Source: CAVTHW01 sp963734625 (GTDB lineage: Bacteria; Acidobacteriota; Terriglobia; Bryobacterales; Bryobacteraceae). From it: a DNA stretch of 64,000 nucleotides. Position numbers and translations under genes: made by a program. Position 1 is the first letter of the stretch, and the number at the start of each line of letters is the position of its first letter. The DNA lies in contig CAVTHW010000006.1 of the NCBI GenBank assembly GCA_963734625.1, forward strand, positions 1-64,000. Reading direction: 5' to 3'. Below the pieces are notes generated by a model that did not search any database, was not told where the DNA came from, and saw only the letters and a program-made list of their open reading frames with translations. Positions 50,261 to 60,467 of the stretch are shown one piece after another.

Positions 50261-51084
50261 GTGAAAATCTGGCAGGCTGTTGCGCTCTTGATGATTGCAA
50301 TCGGGCTGGGCGCCGCCCAGGACCGGCTGGCAGAGACGCTGCGCAAAGGCGTGGTCGAAGAAGAGAAGAACCAGAACCTGAACGCGGCGATCCAGGCTTA
50401 CCAATCCATCCTTTCGCAGTTCGACCAGGACCGGCCAACCGCGGCGACCGCTTTGTTCCGCCTCGCCGAATGCTATCGCAAGCAGGGCAAGAGCGACCTG
50501 GCGATCGCGGCCTACAAACGGGTAGCCAGCGAGTTCCAGGATCAGACCAAGCTCGCGGAGCAGAGCCGGACGGTGCTGGCGCAGACGTTGAAGGTTCCAC
50601 CAGTCAGGGCTGCAGGAGCCGTCACTTTCACCGCGGACAATCTCACTGTGACTGCGAATGCCGTAACTGCTCTGCAAGAAAGCTACCGCCGCCGCGTGAA
50701 GGAGCTCATGGAAAAACAACTCGCCATCATGAAGGAGAAGGTGGCGTATCCAGAACAGCAGTACGAGCTAGGGGCGAGCAATGAAGTTGCGGTGGCAGAG
50801 GCAAGGAACGAACTCCTCCAAGCGCAACGCCGGTTGGCCGAAGTGGATTTCGGCCCGGCTGGGCCTTCAACTGCCGAGGCCGCCGCAGCTACCGGGCGCT
50901 TCTGGAGGCTCAGGTGAAGCTGATGGAGACCGTGGTGGCGCGTGCGCAACGTGAGTACGAACTTGGCGCGATGACCCAGCTCGATATGAAGGATGCCCAA
51001 CTGAAGCTTCTTCAAGCGCAGCAGGAATTGGCCGCCTTCGAGGCGGGCATCCTTCAGCCGTCGAAAGCGCCGCCTCAGCGTTAG
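50261..51084 (+). CDS. Secreted TPR/coiled-coil protein, one frameshift
   Basis: About 274 codons. A signal peptide (AVALLMIAIGLGAAQ) is followed by TPR-like helices (AAIQAYQSILSQFDQ, ALFRLAECYRKQGKSDLAIAAYK). A second part has two similar amphipathic helical repeats: one near YRRRVKELMEKQLAIM, and one in another frame as YRALLEAQVKLMETVVARAQ. The first frame ends at 50917; the second is open to the stop at 51084, and a shift near 50865-50885 joins them. Its N terminus resembles the protein at 34547, which also follows a two-component pair. Confidence 0.65.
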
Positions 51085-51091
51085 CGGCTTC

Positions 51092-51439
51092 TCACCCGCT
51101 TCTCCTGATAATGATGTCCGGTGAGCCGTGCACGTGGACCTGGTTTACAAGGCGGGTCTTGAGGTCCAATTCGGCCACAGCCACCATATAGGAGTAGACG
51201 CCCGGATCAGCGCCGTCGCGGACCGTCAGCGGGGCAGAGCTGAACCCATCGCCTCGATCCTCCCCAGACCTGTTCCTGACCTCGTTCACCGGGGACTTAG
51301 TCTTGAACTGGATGGCAAATGGATGGTCGCACGTCCACACCAGAACATCGGTTGGCTCCAACTCCGGGGCCGGTGGGTCAACCAGAATGCCCCACCTGGT
51401 GATTGAGATGCTGATTCTTACTTCTCTTTGTGACACCAT
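51092..51439 (-). CDS. Hypothetical beta-rich protein (115 aa)
   Basis: A 115-aa soluble protein with alternating hydrophobic strands (VLVWTCDHPFAIQFK, VYSYMVAVAELDLKT) and no signal peptide. No family recognised. It starts 33 nt after the stop of the large TPR kinase on the same strand, so it is probably co-transcribed and functionally linked. Confidence 0.5.
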   Translation of the reverse strand: MVSQREVRISISITRWGILVDPPAPELEPTDVLVWTCDHPFAIQFKTKSPVNEVRNRSGEDRGDGFSSAPLTVRDGADPGVYSYMVAVAELDLKTRLVNQVHVHGSPDIIIRRSG

Positions 51440-51472
51440 GACGTTCCTTTCTTCTCGGCGGTAATGCCGTTA

Positions 51473-54100
51473 TCACTTTCGAGGCGCCGGACCGGCCGAG
51501 GGGCAGCCCCCCGGGCCCGGCGATTTGGGCGCCGGGCAGCCGCCCGGCGCAAGCTGTGCAAACTGCGGATCGCGGCGTAAGTCCTCCAGGCCGGGGTCCG
51601 CGCAGATTTTAGCCAACAGGCCCGCGGCCAGGGCGGCCTTCAGCGCCTCGACCGCGAGTTTCCGATCCTGAAGCATTTCATAGACCAGTACCGCGCGAAA
51701 CTGAACGTCGGCGTCTCTGGGGGCCTGTTTCAAGGCCGTTTCAATAATCTCTCGCGCTTTCTTCTGGTCATTGGTCCGGGCGTAGTCGTTGGCTAACATG
51801 CGCCGGACCTCCTGGTTCGTCGGGTCGGCTGCCAGTTCTTGCCGGGCAAGCTCGATCGCCTTTTTGAAGACACCGGGCGCTTGTCCCTTGCGATTCGGCG
51901 CCTTGAGGAGCGCCTCTCCAAAACTGCCCCATACGCGGCTGTCTTTCTCTCCGAGATTCGTCGCCTCCTCATAAGAGCGCGCCGAATCCGCGTAGCAGCC
52001 CAAGCGGTAATAGAGAGCCCCCAGGTTGTTCGCCGGTGCGGAGTCCTTCGGGTCCACGCTCCGTGATCGCTCCCAAAATTCCTGCGCCTTCTGGAGCTGA
52101 TCGGTCTGGTAATACAGCGCGCCGAGCATGTTCAGCACGCTGGCACTCGCAGGCGCCAACTTCAACGCAATGAGATACTCCTTCTCCGCGTCGGCCCAGT
52201 TTCCCTGGTTGTACAAGAAGGCCCCCACCTCGCTGTGCGATAGCCAACACTCCGGCCGCAAACGGACGCCCTCCCCGATGACGGCCCTGGCCTCGTCGCG
52301 CCGGTCCAGTGTCCCGAGCGCATCCGCCAGCCTGGCTCGTGTTTCGGTGTTCAGCGGATCCAGTTTCAAGGCCCGGGTGAATGCCTCGACGGCTTTGTCG
52401 AATTGGCGGGCTTCCAAGTAAACCATCCCCAGGGTGCCGTAGGCCGCTGCCGGTTGCGCCTCCCCCTCGACTGCGCGCTGGCACTCCGCAATCGCCTGAT
52501 CCAGCCACTGACGTTCTCTACTTTGGCTGTACCTTTTGCGGAACGCCTCGCCGAGGGAGGCATGCGCCGCGACATAGTAAGCATCGTCTGCCAAGGCGCT
52601 TTGGAGGCTCTTGATGGCAGCGTCGATTTCGTTCTGGCCCAGGTAACCCAAGCCCCGGAGGTAGAATTCGAACGCCGGCCAGATCGCAGTGCCACCCACG
52701 TTCACCTCCGAAACCAGCCGGACTCCAGCCATGCCGGCGAACTGCCCGGCCAATTCGTTCTGGAACGAGAGAAGATTCCGTCTGTCTATGTCCCGGGAGA
52801 TCTCGCGCATCTGCAGCTTAGTCACCGGGTCCGACAGTACCGCCGTCACACGTAGGTTCTCTCCTACCCGAGCGGTGGTGCCGCTGATTAGAAGGTTCAG
52901 GCCGGAGCTTTCCGCGGGTGTCCGGATTTTGTGCACGCAAAGCGAGTTCTCGAACATTCCCAACTGCGCCAACTGGGACGTGACCGTCTGCTCCAGCCCG
53001 GCGAAGAGCGCACGGTCGCCGGCATCGCCCGCAAGGTTCTCAAACGGCAGTACCCCGATGTGCTTCATCGCGGGCAGCCCGCAGGCGGGGAAGAGAGTCG
53101 GAGCCAGAAGGCAACGTTGCGGCCAGGGCCAGAAGCGAATGCCAAGAACGATGAGGACCAGCACAAACCCAGTGAGAATCGCCACCCAGCGGGGCCGCAG
53201 CCGATGGGAGCGACGCGGCGCCTGGGTGTGACCGGCCGGAGAGGTCAAAGTCAGCGTATCCTGCGACGCCGGCGCCGGAAGATAATCCGGCGGGAGGCGC
53301 AGCAGGGCCGCGGACATCTCCTCCAACCGCTGGTACCGTTTCTCAGGCTCCTTAGCCAGTGCGCGGCGCACGATCCGGTCCAGTTCGTCCGGGGCATCTG
53401 GGCGGAGCTTGCGCAGGGTGGGAACGGGATCGTGAGTGATCGAATGTAGGATCGCCGCGGGGTTCTCCCTCGGGTAGGGCTGCTGGCCCGTCACCATCTC
53501 AAACAGCATGGCGCCGAAGGAGTAGATATCGGTCCGATGGTCGAGCGGCCGGTTCTGCACCTGCTCCGGCGACATGTACGGGATTGTTCCGGCGAAACTT
53601 ACGGTGCTGCTGACCGAAGAGTCGAAACCCTGAGCCAAACCGAAATCGGTGATCTTGACACTGCCTTCCTCGGTGCAAAGGACGTTCGCCGGTTTGATGT
53701 CGCGGTGGACGATTCCATGCCGGTGGGCGTGAGCGAGGCCCTCGGCGACGTCCAGCGCGCAGCCGATCGCCTCCCGCAGGGAAGGCCGCTGCCCGGCCCC
53801 GCCACGAATCCGCTCACGCAGAGATCCCCCCGGCAGGTACTCGAGGGCCAGAAACACCTGGCCATCGGATTCGCCGACCTCATAGATCGTTTCGATGTTT
53901 GGGTGGCTGAGAATCGAAATCGCCTGTGCCTCCCGGCGGAGGCGTTGGCGGGCGTCCTCGGAATCCGCTAGTTGGGGGGAGAGGAACTTCAGAGCGGCGA
54001 ACCGCGGGAGGTTCAGATCCCGGGCCTTCCAGACGACGCCATTGCCGCCCTCGCCGATCTTCTGAATGATTTCGAAATGGGAGACAATCCGGCCGACCAC
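51473..54100 (-). CDS. Ser/Thr protein kinase with TolB-N-like domain and TPRs
   Basis: An 875-aa Pkn-type kinase. Residues 1-275 are the kinase: GEGGNGVVWKARD, AALKF lysine, IVHRDIKPANVL, ITDFGLA, YMSPEQ. A transmembrane helix (WVAILTGFVLVLIVLGIRF) follows near 305-325. A TolB-N-like region begins IGVLPFENLAGDAGDRALF, and about ten TPR units fill residues 480-840. The C-terminal tail is Gly/Pro-rich. The extracytoplasmic TPRs probably sense or recruit a ligand. Confidence 0.9.
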   Translation of the reverse strand: MVGRIVSHFEIIQKIGEGGNGVVWKARDLNLPRFAALKFLSPQLADSEDARQRLRREAQAISILSHPNIETIYEVGESDGQVFLALEYLPGGSLRERIRGGAGQRPSLREAIGCALDVAEGLAHAHRHGIVHRDIKPANVLCTEEGSVKITDFGLAQGFDSSVSSTVSFAGTIPYMSPEQVQNRPLDHRTDIYSFGAMLFEMVTGQQPYPRENPAAILHSITHDPVPTLRKLRPDAPDELDRIVRRALAKEPEKRYQRLEEMSAALLRLPPDYLPAPASQDTLTLTSPAGHTQAPRRSHRLRPRWVAILTGFVLVLIVLGIRFWPWPQRCLLAPTLFPACGLPAMKHIGVLPFENLAGDAGDRALFAGLEQTVTSQLAQLGMFENSLCVHKIRTPAESSGLNLLISGTTARVGENLRVTAVLSDPVTKLQMREISRDIDRRNLLSFQNELAGQFAGMAGVRLVSEVNVGGTAIWPAFEFYLRGLGYLGQNEIDAAIKSLQSALADDAYYVAAHASLGEAFRKRYSQSRERQWLDQAIAECQRAVEGEAQPAAAYGTLGMVYLEARQFDKAVEAFTRALKLDPLNTETRARLADALGTLDRRDEARAVIGEGVRLRPECWLSHSEVGAFLYNQGNWADAEKEYLIALKLAPASASVLNMLGALYYQTDQLQKAQEFWERSRSVDPKDSAPANNLGALYYRLGCYADSARSYEEATNLGEKDSRVWGSFGEALLKAPNRKGQAPGVFKKAIELARQELAADPTNQEVRRMLANDYARTNDQKKAREIIETALKQAPRDADVQFRAVLVYEMLQDRKLAVEALKAALAAGLLAKICADPGLEDLRRDPQFAQLAPGGCPAPKSPGPGGCPSAGPAPRK

Positions 54101-54261
54101 CCCCCGCTCCTTCCTAGCCTGGTTACTCCAATCAACAGTAAACGCGGGGCTAGTTTCCCTGGGAATCCCTCTTTTGCTTCCTGGCTATCGGAGAGTATAC
54201 ACCCAATCGCCCCGGCTAGAGCGGTTTCGGGGGCGTTTTCAGGGGTGTTTCGCTCAACGGG

Positions 54262-54330
54262 TCACGGAGGGGACCCGCCCTCGCCCAGCTTCTCGAGGAT
54301 CTGGTAATGCGAAATGGTCCGGCCGGTCAT
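54262..54330 (-). pseudogene. Remnant of a Ser/Thr kinase 5' end
   Basis: A 23-codon ORF reads MTGRTISHYQILEKLGEGG, identical to the N terminus of the tandem kinases downstream. It then leaves the homology at about 54274 (SPP, stop). It marks a lost kinase copy between the TPR kinase and the secreted kinase-fold gene. Confidence 0.7.
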
Positions 54331-54391
54331 GTGGCCGCGCTCCCTGATTTTATAGGGTACACCCGGGGCGAACCAGGAGCATAATCAGGAG

Positions 54392-55231
54392 ATGCTGAGG
54401 ACATTGGCGCTGTTGGCAGTTCTCGCACCGGCCGCCTCTACGCTAGGCTGCGCCGCGCGCCTGGGTATCTCCATGCCCGGGGCGGCGACCGAAGCAGCCT
54501 CACCCGCGCTGGACCAGAAGGAAGAGTTCCTGAAGACCGCGAAAGTAGTGAACACCCGCGAGGCCGCGAAGGGCATCACCTTAACCTTGCGGGCCACGCT
54601 TTCGGACGGAAAGATCACCCACGACGCCAGCATCCAGACCATCGATGAGCGGAAGCCCCGTTTCGATGGACTCATGGGAACGGAGTATAACTTCCGCGAC
54701 AGCTACAAGTTCAACATCGCGGCCTATCGGCTGGGCCTGCTGCTCGGCCTCCGCTCCATGATTCCTCCTTCGGTAGACCGCAAATACAACGGCAAGCCGG
54801 CGTCCTTTACTTGGTGGGTTGATGATGTCCTGGGCGACGAGGGGGCCAGGCTGGGCAAGAAGATCACCCCGCCAAGTTCGGACACGTGGGCGCGCCAGTT
54901 TCACATCGAGTCGGTTTTCGATCAACTGATTTACAACATGGACCGCAACCAGGGCAACACCCTGTATGACAAGAGCTGGCGCTTGTGGATGATCGACCAC
55001 TCGCGCGCCTTTCGCTTGTCCACTGCGCTCCAGAACGAGAAGGCGTTGGAGCGTTGCGACCGCGTTTTGCTTGAGAAACTGAAGCAGTTGGACGAGCAGA
55101 CGGTGAAGGCTGAGCTCGGCCAGTGGCTGGAGCAAGGCGAGATCAAGGGCTTGCTGGCGCGCCGGGACCGCATCGTGGCGAGGTTCGAGAAGCTGGGGCC
55201 GGCGGCGCTCTACGATTGGCTGCCGAAGTAG
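54392..55231 (+). CDS. Secreted HipA/FAM20-like kinase-fold protein (tentative)
   Basis: A 279-aa protein with a signal peptide or lipobox (LALLAVLAPAASTLGC). The central part resembles catalytic loops of PI3K/HipA/FAM20-type kinases: NIAAYRLGLLLGL, FDQLIYNMDRNQGNTLYD (D-x2-N-like) and LWMIDHSRAF (metal-binding D). The nucleotide-binding lysine region is not obvious. It could be an exported protein or lipid kinase. It is on the opposite strand to the surrounding kinases. Confidence 0.5.
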   Translation: MLRTLALLAVLAPAASTLGCAARLGISMPGAATEAASPALDQKEEFLKTAKVVNTREAAKGITLTLRATLSDGKITHDASIQTIDERKPRFDGLMGTEYNFRDSYKFNIAAYRLGLLLGLRSMIPPSVDRKYNGKPASFTWWVDDVLGDEGARLGKKITPPSSDTWARQFHIESVFDQLIYNMDRNQGNTLYDKSWRLWMIDHSRAFRLSTALQNEKALERCDRVLLEKLKQLDEQTVKAELGQWLEQGEIKGLLARRDRIVARFEKLGPAALYDWLPK

Positions 55232-55263
55232 TGATTCGTGCGGGCCGCTGGACTGCCGGCGTC

Positions 55264-57868
55264 TCACTTCAGATCTTTGATCAGCACCACGTCGCTGGTG
55301 GTTGTGCCGCGCGCCAGCGCCAGCCGCTTGCCGTCGCGCGACACGGCGAAGGCGGTGATCCGATCGCTCGTGAAGCTGGTCACCTGTTTCGGTTCGCCGC
55401 CGTCCAGGGGCCGCCGCCAGATGTTCGACACGCCGCCACTGGTCTTCACGTACAACAGCGCGGCGCCGTCCGCCGACCATTGCAGCCGCCGCCGCCGCCC
55501 AATTCGGAGTTGGATCGAAGGTTCTGATGGGCTGCCCTCCGGTGGCCGGGATGATCCTGACCTTTGGCTCGGCAACCAGACCGATCGCGTACGAGGACCG
55601 ATTTCCCGTCCGGGGAGATCCGCGACCAGCCGTACTGATCCCAGATCCGGACGGGGCGCCGCCGTCGATCGGCATTCTCCATACGCCGCGCTGCTTCGGC
55701 GTCCAGTGTGCCGTAAGTCAGCCAAGTCCCGTCCGGCGAACACGACGGTACCAACTCGCCCTCGCCGCTGGTCAACTGCCGGACATTGCCGCCGTCCAGA
55801 TCGGACCGCCAGATGTGCGGAGTCCCCGCGCGGTAGGACAGAAACACCAGATGCCGGCCATCGCCGCACACAGCCGGTTGCGACGTCGTGAGGGCCTTCC
55901 GTCGTGATCTGCCGCCGGCCCGTGCCGTCCGCCGCGGTGATCCAGAGGTGCGGCTGTTGCCTGCTGTCAGGCGCGCCGAAAACGATGTTGCCATCGCCGG
56001 CCCAGGCCACGCCGCTCGCGCGCCGTCCCGACGGCCTGTGGTGATCTCGCGAGCGCTTCCGGCGTCACCAGTCGAAACCACCCAGATGCGAGAGGTGGTT
56101 TCGCTCTGCACCGTCACCAACGCGCTGGCATCCCCGGTGAGGCTCAGGCCGCTGTAATTGTTCAGGTCGTTGGTGATCCTTCGCGCCTCGCCTCCCGGAT
56201 AGGAGACGTACCAGACCTGGGAGAGGAATCCGAGCTGTTCGCTGGCGGTGGCAATGAGCCCGCGACCGTCCGGCAGCCAACGCAGGCCCGACATGGCCGT
56301 ACCATGTGCGCGAACCGATACGCTTCTCGGGGCCGCCTTCCACGGGTATGGCCGCCAGACTGATGGATAATCCGCCGCGATACGAAGCAACGCCATACGC
56401 TATGGTCTTGCCGTCCGGGGACCATGCCGTGTGCGCCGAATAGCTCCGGGCACTTCCGCGCCGCCAGTTGCCGCTCGCCGCTGCCGTCCAGGTTCACGAT
56501 GAACAAGCCGCTATCCTCGCCGGTCATTCTCGCGAACACGAGACGCTTCTCGTCCGGCGAGAGGGATGCAGTCGCTATGCCGGGGAACGCAGCCAGCTTC
56601 CTGGCGTTGCCTCCCAGCACCGGCATCGTGTACAGCGCCGGCGGAGGTGTGCCCGTGTCGAACACGTAATACAGGGAATTGCCGTCGCGCGAGAAACTCA
56701 GATTGGTGAAAGTCCCCTGGGCTGGGGGCAGGATCTGCACGTTGCTCCCGGTGGCCACGTGGCGCAGCCAGAGGCTGCTCATGCCCTCGTCCGTGACGGC
56801 ATGGACCACGTACTTGCCGTCGGGCGAGATGGCTGCCGCACTGGCTTTCCCGGAGTCGGTCAGCCTGGTGATCTGCATGCGCTGAAAGGGCGCCGCCGGA
56901 CGCAGCGCCAGCCAGCGGTACCAGCGCGAACGCCGCCAGGACCGCCAGCGTGGCGAAGCCCGCCGCCCACAGCCAGCGGCGCCGCTTTGCCGGAGCCGGG
57001 GCCGCGGGCGCCAGCTTGCCGGAATCCGAATCCTCCTTCAGTTCCTCCAGAGTGACCTTGAGGTCGGCCATCGTCTGGAATCGCCGCGCAGGGTCCTTGC
57101 GCAGGCAGCGCCCGACGACCTTTTCGAGATCATGCGGAATCTCCGCGCTCAGCGGAGCTGGCTCCTGGGTGAGGATCGCCGCCATCGTGGAGGCCTTCGA
57201 GTCCTTCTGAAATGCCCGGCGTCCGGTCACCATCTCGTACAGCACCGCCCCGAAGCTGAAGATGTCGGACCGGGCGTCCAACCGCTTGCCTTCGGCCTGC
57301 TCGGGCGACATGTAGGCCGCGGTGCCGACGATGGTTCCCTCCTCGGTCGTCGGCTTCAGTGTGCGCGTGGATTCGTTAGGACCGGGCGGTGCCTGCTCGG
57401 TGAGCTTCGCCAGGCCGAAATCGAGCACCTTGACCAGCCCCTTGTCGGTCACCATCACGTTGCCGGGCTTCACGTCGCGATGGATGATGCCGGCCTCGTG
57501 GGCCGCGGTCAGGGCATCCGCCATCTGGACCGCGCATCGCAGGGTCTCGTTCAGTCCCATCCCCTTGCGCCCGATCAACTCGGCCCAGCGTCTTGCCCGG
57601 CGACGTACTCCATGGCGATGTAGTCAACGCCGTCCTGCTGATCGATGTCGTAGATGTGGACGATGTTGGGATGATTCAGCGCCGAGGCGGCCTTGGCCTC
57701 CTGCACGAAGCGGCGCTTGCGCTCGGGGTCGGCGACCCGCTCCGGCGGCAGGACCTTGATGGCCACGAAGCGGTCCAGGTGGGTGTCCCGGGCCTTGTAG
57801 ACCACACCCATCCCGCCCTCGCCCAGCTTCTCGAGGATCTGGTAGTGCGAGATGGTCCGGCCAGTCAT
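55264..57868 (-). pseudogene. Ser/Thr kinase with PD40 propeller (third of three), many frameshifts
   Basis: About 868 codons. The kinase (GEGGMGVVYKARD, IIHRDVKPGNVM, VLDFGLA) breaks first after EYVAG, where its DNA has extra bases relative to the next paralog. A transmembrane segment and PD40 blades (ISPDGKYVVHAV, LSPDEKRLVFAR, WSADGAALLYV) follow in at least five frame segments to the stop at 55264 (LIKDLK). Every segment is well conserved, so sequencing indels are as likely as true decay. The start overlaps the preceding paralog's stop (ATGA). Confidence 0.75.
57181..57570. repeat. Near-identical kinase-domain repeat, copy 1
   Basis: Aligns with 59782-60171 (offset 2601) and 62509-62898 (offset 2727). 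Over long stretches copies 1 and 2 differ at only a few bases. It reflects recent duplication or gene conversion of the kinase domain. Confidence 0.8.
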
Positions 57869-60467
57869 CGGAAGCCCTCCACCAGCATCAGGTCCCGGGT
57901 GTTCCGGTCCACTTTGCGCCCACACTATGTACGCATCGTCCGGGGACACGGTCAATGTGATAGCCCGGCTTCTCGAGAGTGGCCAGCGTGCTTACCTTTC
58001 CGGTGACCGTGTCCAGAAGCTGGAATGTCCTGCCATCTGGCATAAAATAGAGGCCCTTTGCGGTCATCCCAACATAGGCGCCAGAAATGAGCGGCAGGAC
58101 CTGCACCTCCTCCCCGCCCTCAGTCGGCATTCTGAATAAACCAGACTGTCCGCGCTTGATGTAGTAAACGTACTTGCCATCCGGCGAAACGAATGCCCTG
58201 AGGCCACCCGAGGACGTGAATTGGACGGCTGCGCCTCCATCTTTCGGCCCTTTCCATATCTCATATCTCCCGCTGCGGTCGGAGGCGAAGTAGATCCATT
58301 GACCGTCGTGCGACCAGGTCGGGTTGATGTCGTCCGCAGGATTGTCTGTTATGTTGCGCGGCTCGCCCCCGTCCGCTGCAATCACGTAGATCTCGTACTG
58401 CCCCTCCGCATTGTTATCCAGGGCCAGCCAACGGCCATCGGGCGACCAGTGCGGGCTCCCACCACTGCCGCCCAACCATGTGAGCTGCAAACAGTTCGTT
58501 CCATCCGCATAACAAGTCCAGATTTCCGAGTTGCCGCTCCGGTTGGATTGAAATGCGATCTTGCCGCCGTCCGGCGAGTACTGCGGAAAGCGGCTATCAT
58601 ACGTCGAGCCGATGAGCATCCTGCGCTCTCCGGTGCGGGTGTCCAAACGCCAGAGGTTCGCGTTGAGGACAGACCAGGTATACATGAGGCGGGGCGGCGT
58701 GCGTGCAATCGCAGGGTCAATGGCGGCTGGGAGTGCATAAGTCAGGCGTCTCGGCGTCTGCCGTCCGGAAACGGGGACCCGCCAGAGGGACTAGCTCATA
58801 AGGCCGCCAGCCGAGTAGACGATTTCGTGGCCATTGGCGGTCCACGCAATGCCATCCACGGCAGCGTAGCGCCGATCGGTGACCCTCGCCGGCTCCCCGT
58901 CGGGCCGCAGATCCCGCGTTAGCCGCAGCATATAGAGTTCGTGATACGTAATTTCTCACCTGCCGGGCGAATGCCAGGGTGCGGCCATCCGGAGAGATCG
59001 ACGGGGAATAGTCGCCCAAAGCGTCCTTCGGCGGTCACGGATTTGGTCAGAAAGGCGGTCAGCCGGCGGCGCTCTCCGGTTTGGATTGAGATCGCCCAGA
59101 TGCTCCTCGGCTCCTTCAGTGAATCCTGCGCGCCAAAGGCAAGCCACTTCCCGTCCGGCGTCCAGGACAGCCCGCCGACGCCCATCATCTCAGTCAGCTT
59201 GCGCTCCGGCCCGCCAAGGGGTGGGATCAACATGACCGCCACGTTGCCCTGTTGCTGACGCGTGAACGCGATCCAGCGGTCATCCGGAGACCAGGCGGGG
59301 CTGCCCTCTACCGCCGGGCTCGTGGTCAGCCGCATGGGGGTTCCTTCCGAGCCGATCTGCTTGATGTAGATGTCGTAGTTGTCTTCCTTTTCGCCGTTCC
59401 AGACGAAGGCCACCTTGTTGCCGTCCGGCGAAAACGACGGTTCCCTCTCGATGCCGGAATAGGAGGTCAGCGCGACCGGTCTGAGGTCGCTGGGCGGCGA
59501 TGCCCTCTCGCAGCCGCCAAACCAGCACCGCGGCCAACAGCAGCGCCCCTGCGGCAGCGGCGGCCCACAGCCACCGCCGGGGCCGCTTCCGCTCGGTGGC
59601 CGGGATGCCGGCCAGCTTGCCCGATTCCGAGTCCTCCTTCAGTTCTTCCAGGGCGACTTTGACGTCGTCCATGTGCTGGAAGCGGTGCGCAGGGTCCTTG
59701 CGCAGGCAGCGCCCGATGATCTTCTCCAGATCGTGCGGAATCTCCGCGCCCAGCGGCTCCGGCTCCTGGGTGATGATCGCCGCCATCGTGGAGGCCTTCG
59801 AGTCCTTCTGAAATGCCCGGCGTCCCGTAACCATCTCGTAGAGCACCGCCCCGAAGCTGAAGATGTCGGACCGGGCGTCCAACCGCTTGCCCTCGGCCTG
59901 CTCGGGCGACATGTAGGCCGCGGTGCCGACGATGGTTCCCTCCTCGGTCGTCGGCTTCAGTGTGCGCGTGGATTCGTTAGGACCGGGCGGTGCCTGCTCG
60001 GTGAGTTTCGCCAGGCCGAAATCGAGCACCTTGACCAGCCCCTTGTCGGTCACCATCACGTTGCCGGGCTTCACGTCGCGATGGATGATGCCGGCCTCGT
60101 GGGCCGCGGTCAGGGCATCCGCCATCTGGACCGCGCATCGCAGGGTCTCGTTCAGGCCCATCCCCTTGCGCGCGATCAACTGGTCGAGCGTCTTGCCGGC
60201 GACGTACTCCATGGCGATGTAGTCAACGCCATCCTGCTGATCGATGTCGTAGATGTGGACGATGTTGGGATGGTTCAGCGCCGAGGCGGCCTTGGCCTCC
60301 TGGACGAATCGCAGTTTGCGCTCAGGGTCGGCGACCCGCTCCGGCGGCAGGACCTTGATGGCCACGAAGCGGTCCAGGTGGCTGTCCCGGGCCTTGTAGA
60401 CCACACCCATCCCGCCTTCGCCGAGCTTCTCGAGGATCTGGTAGTGCGAGATGGTCAGGCCGGTCAT
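57865..60467 (-). pseudogene. Ser/Thr kinase with PD40 propeller (second of three), several frameshifts
   Basis: About 867 codons. The kinase domain (residues 1-275) is intact: GEGGMGVVYKARD, VAIKVL, HRDVKPGNV, DFGLAKL, MSPEQAEG. A transmembrane helix (WLWAAAAAGALLLAAVLVW) follows. The propeller then changes frame near 59480, 59012, 58935, about 58790 and 57935. Blades include FSPDGNKVAFVWN, WSPDDRWIAFTRQ, ISPDGRTLAFAR and WSPDGRWLALD. The end DRNTRDLMLVEGFR overlaps the next kinase start. Start ATG overlaps the first kinase's stop. Confidence 0.78.
59782..60171. repeat. Near-identical kinase-domain repeat, copy 2
   Basis: Second copy of the segment described at 57181-57570; lies in the middle kinase. 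Confidence 0.8.
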
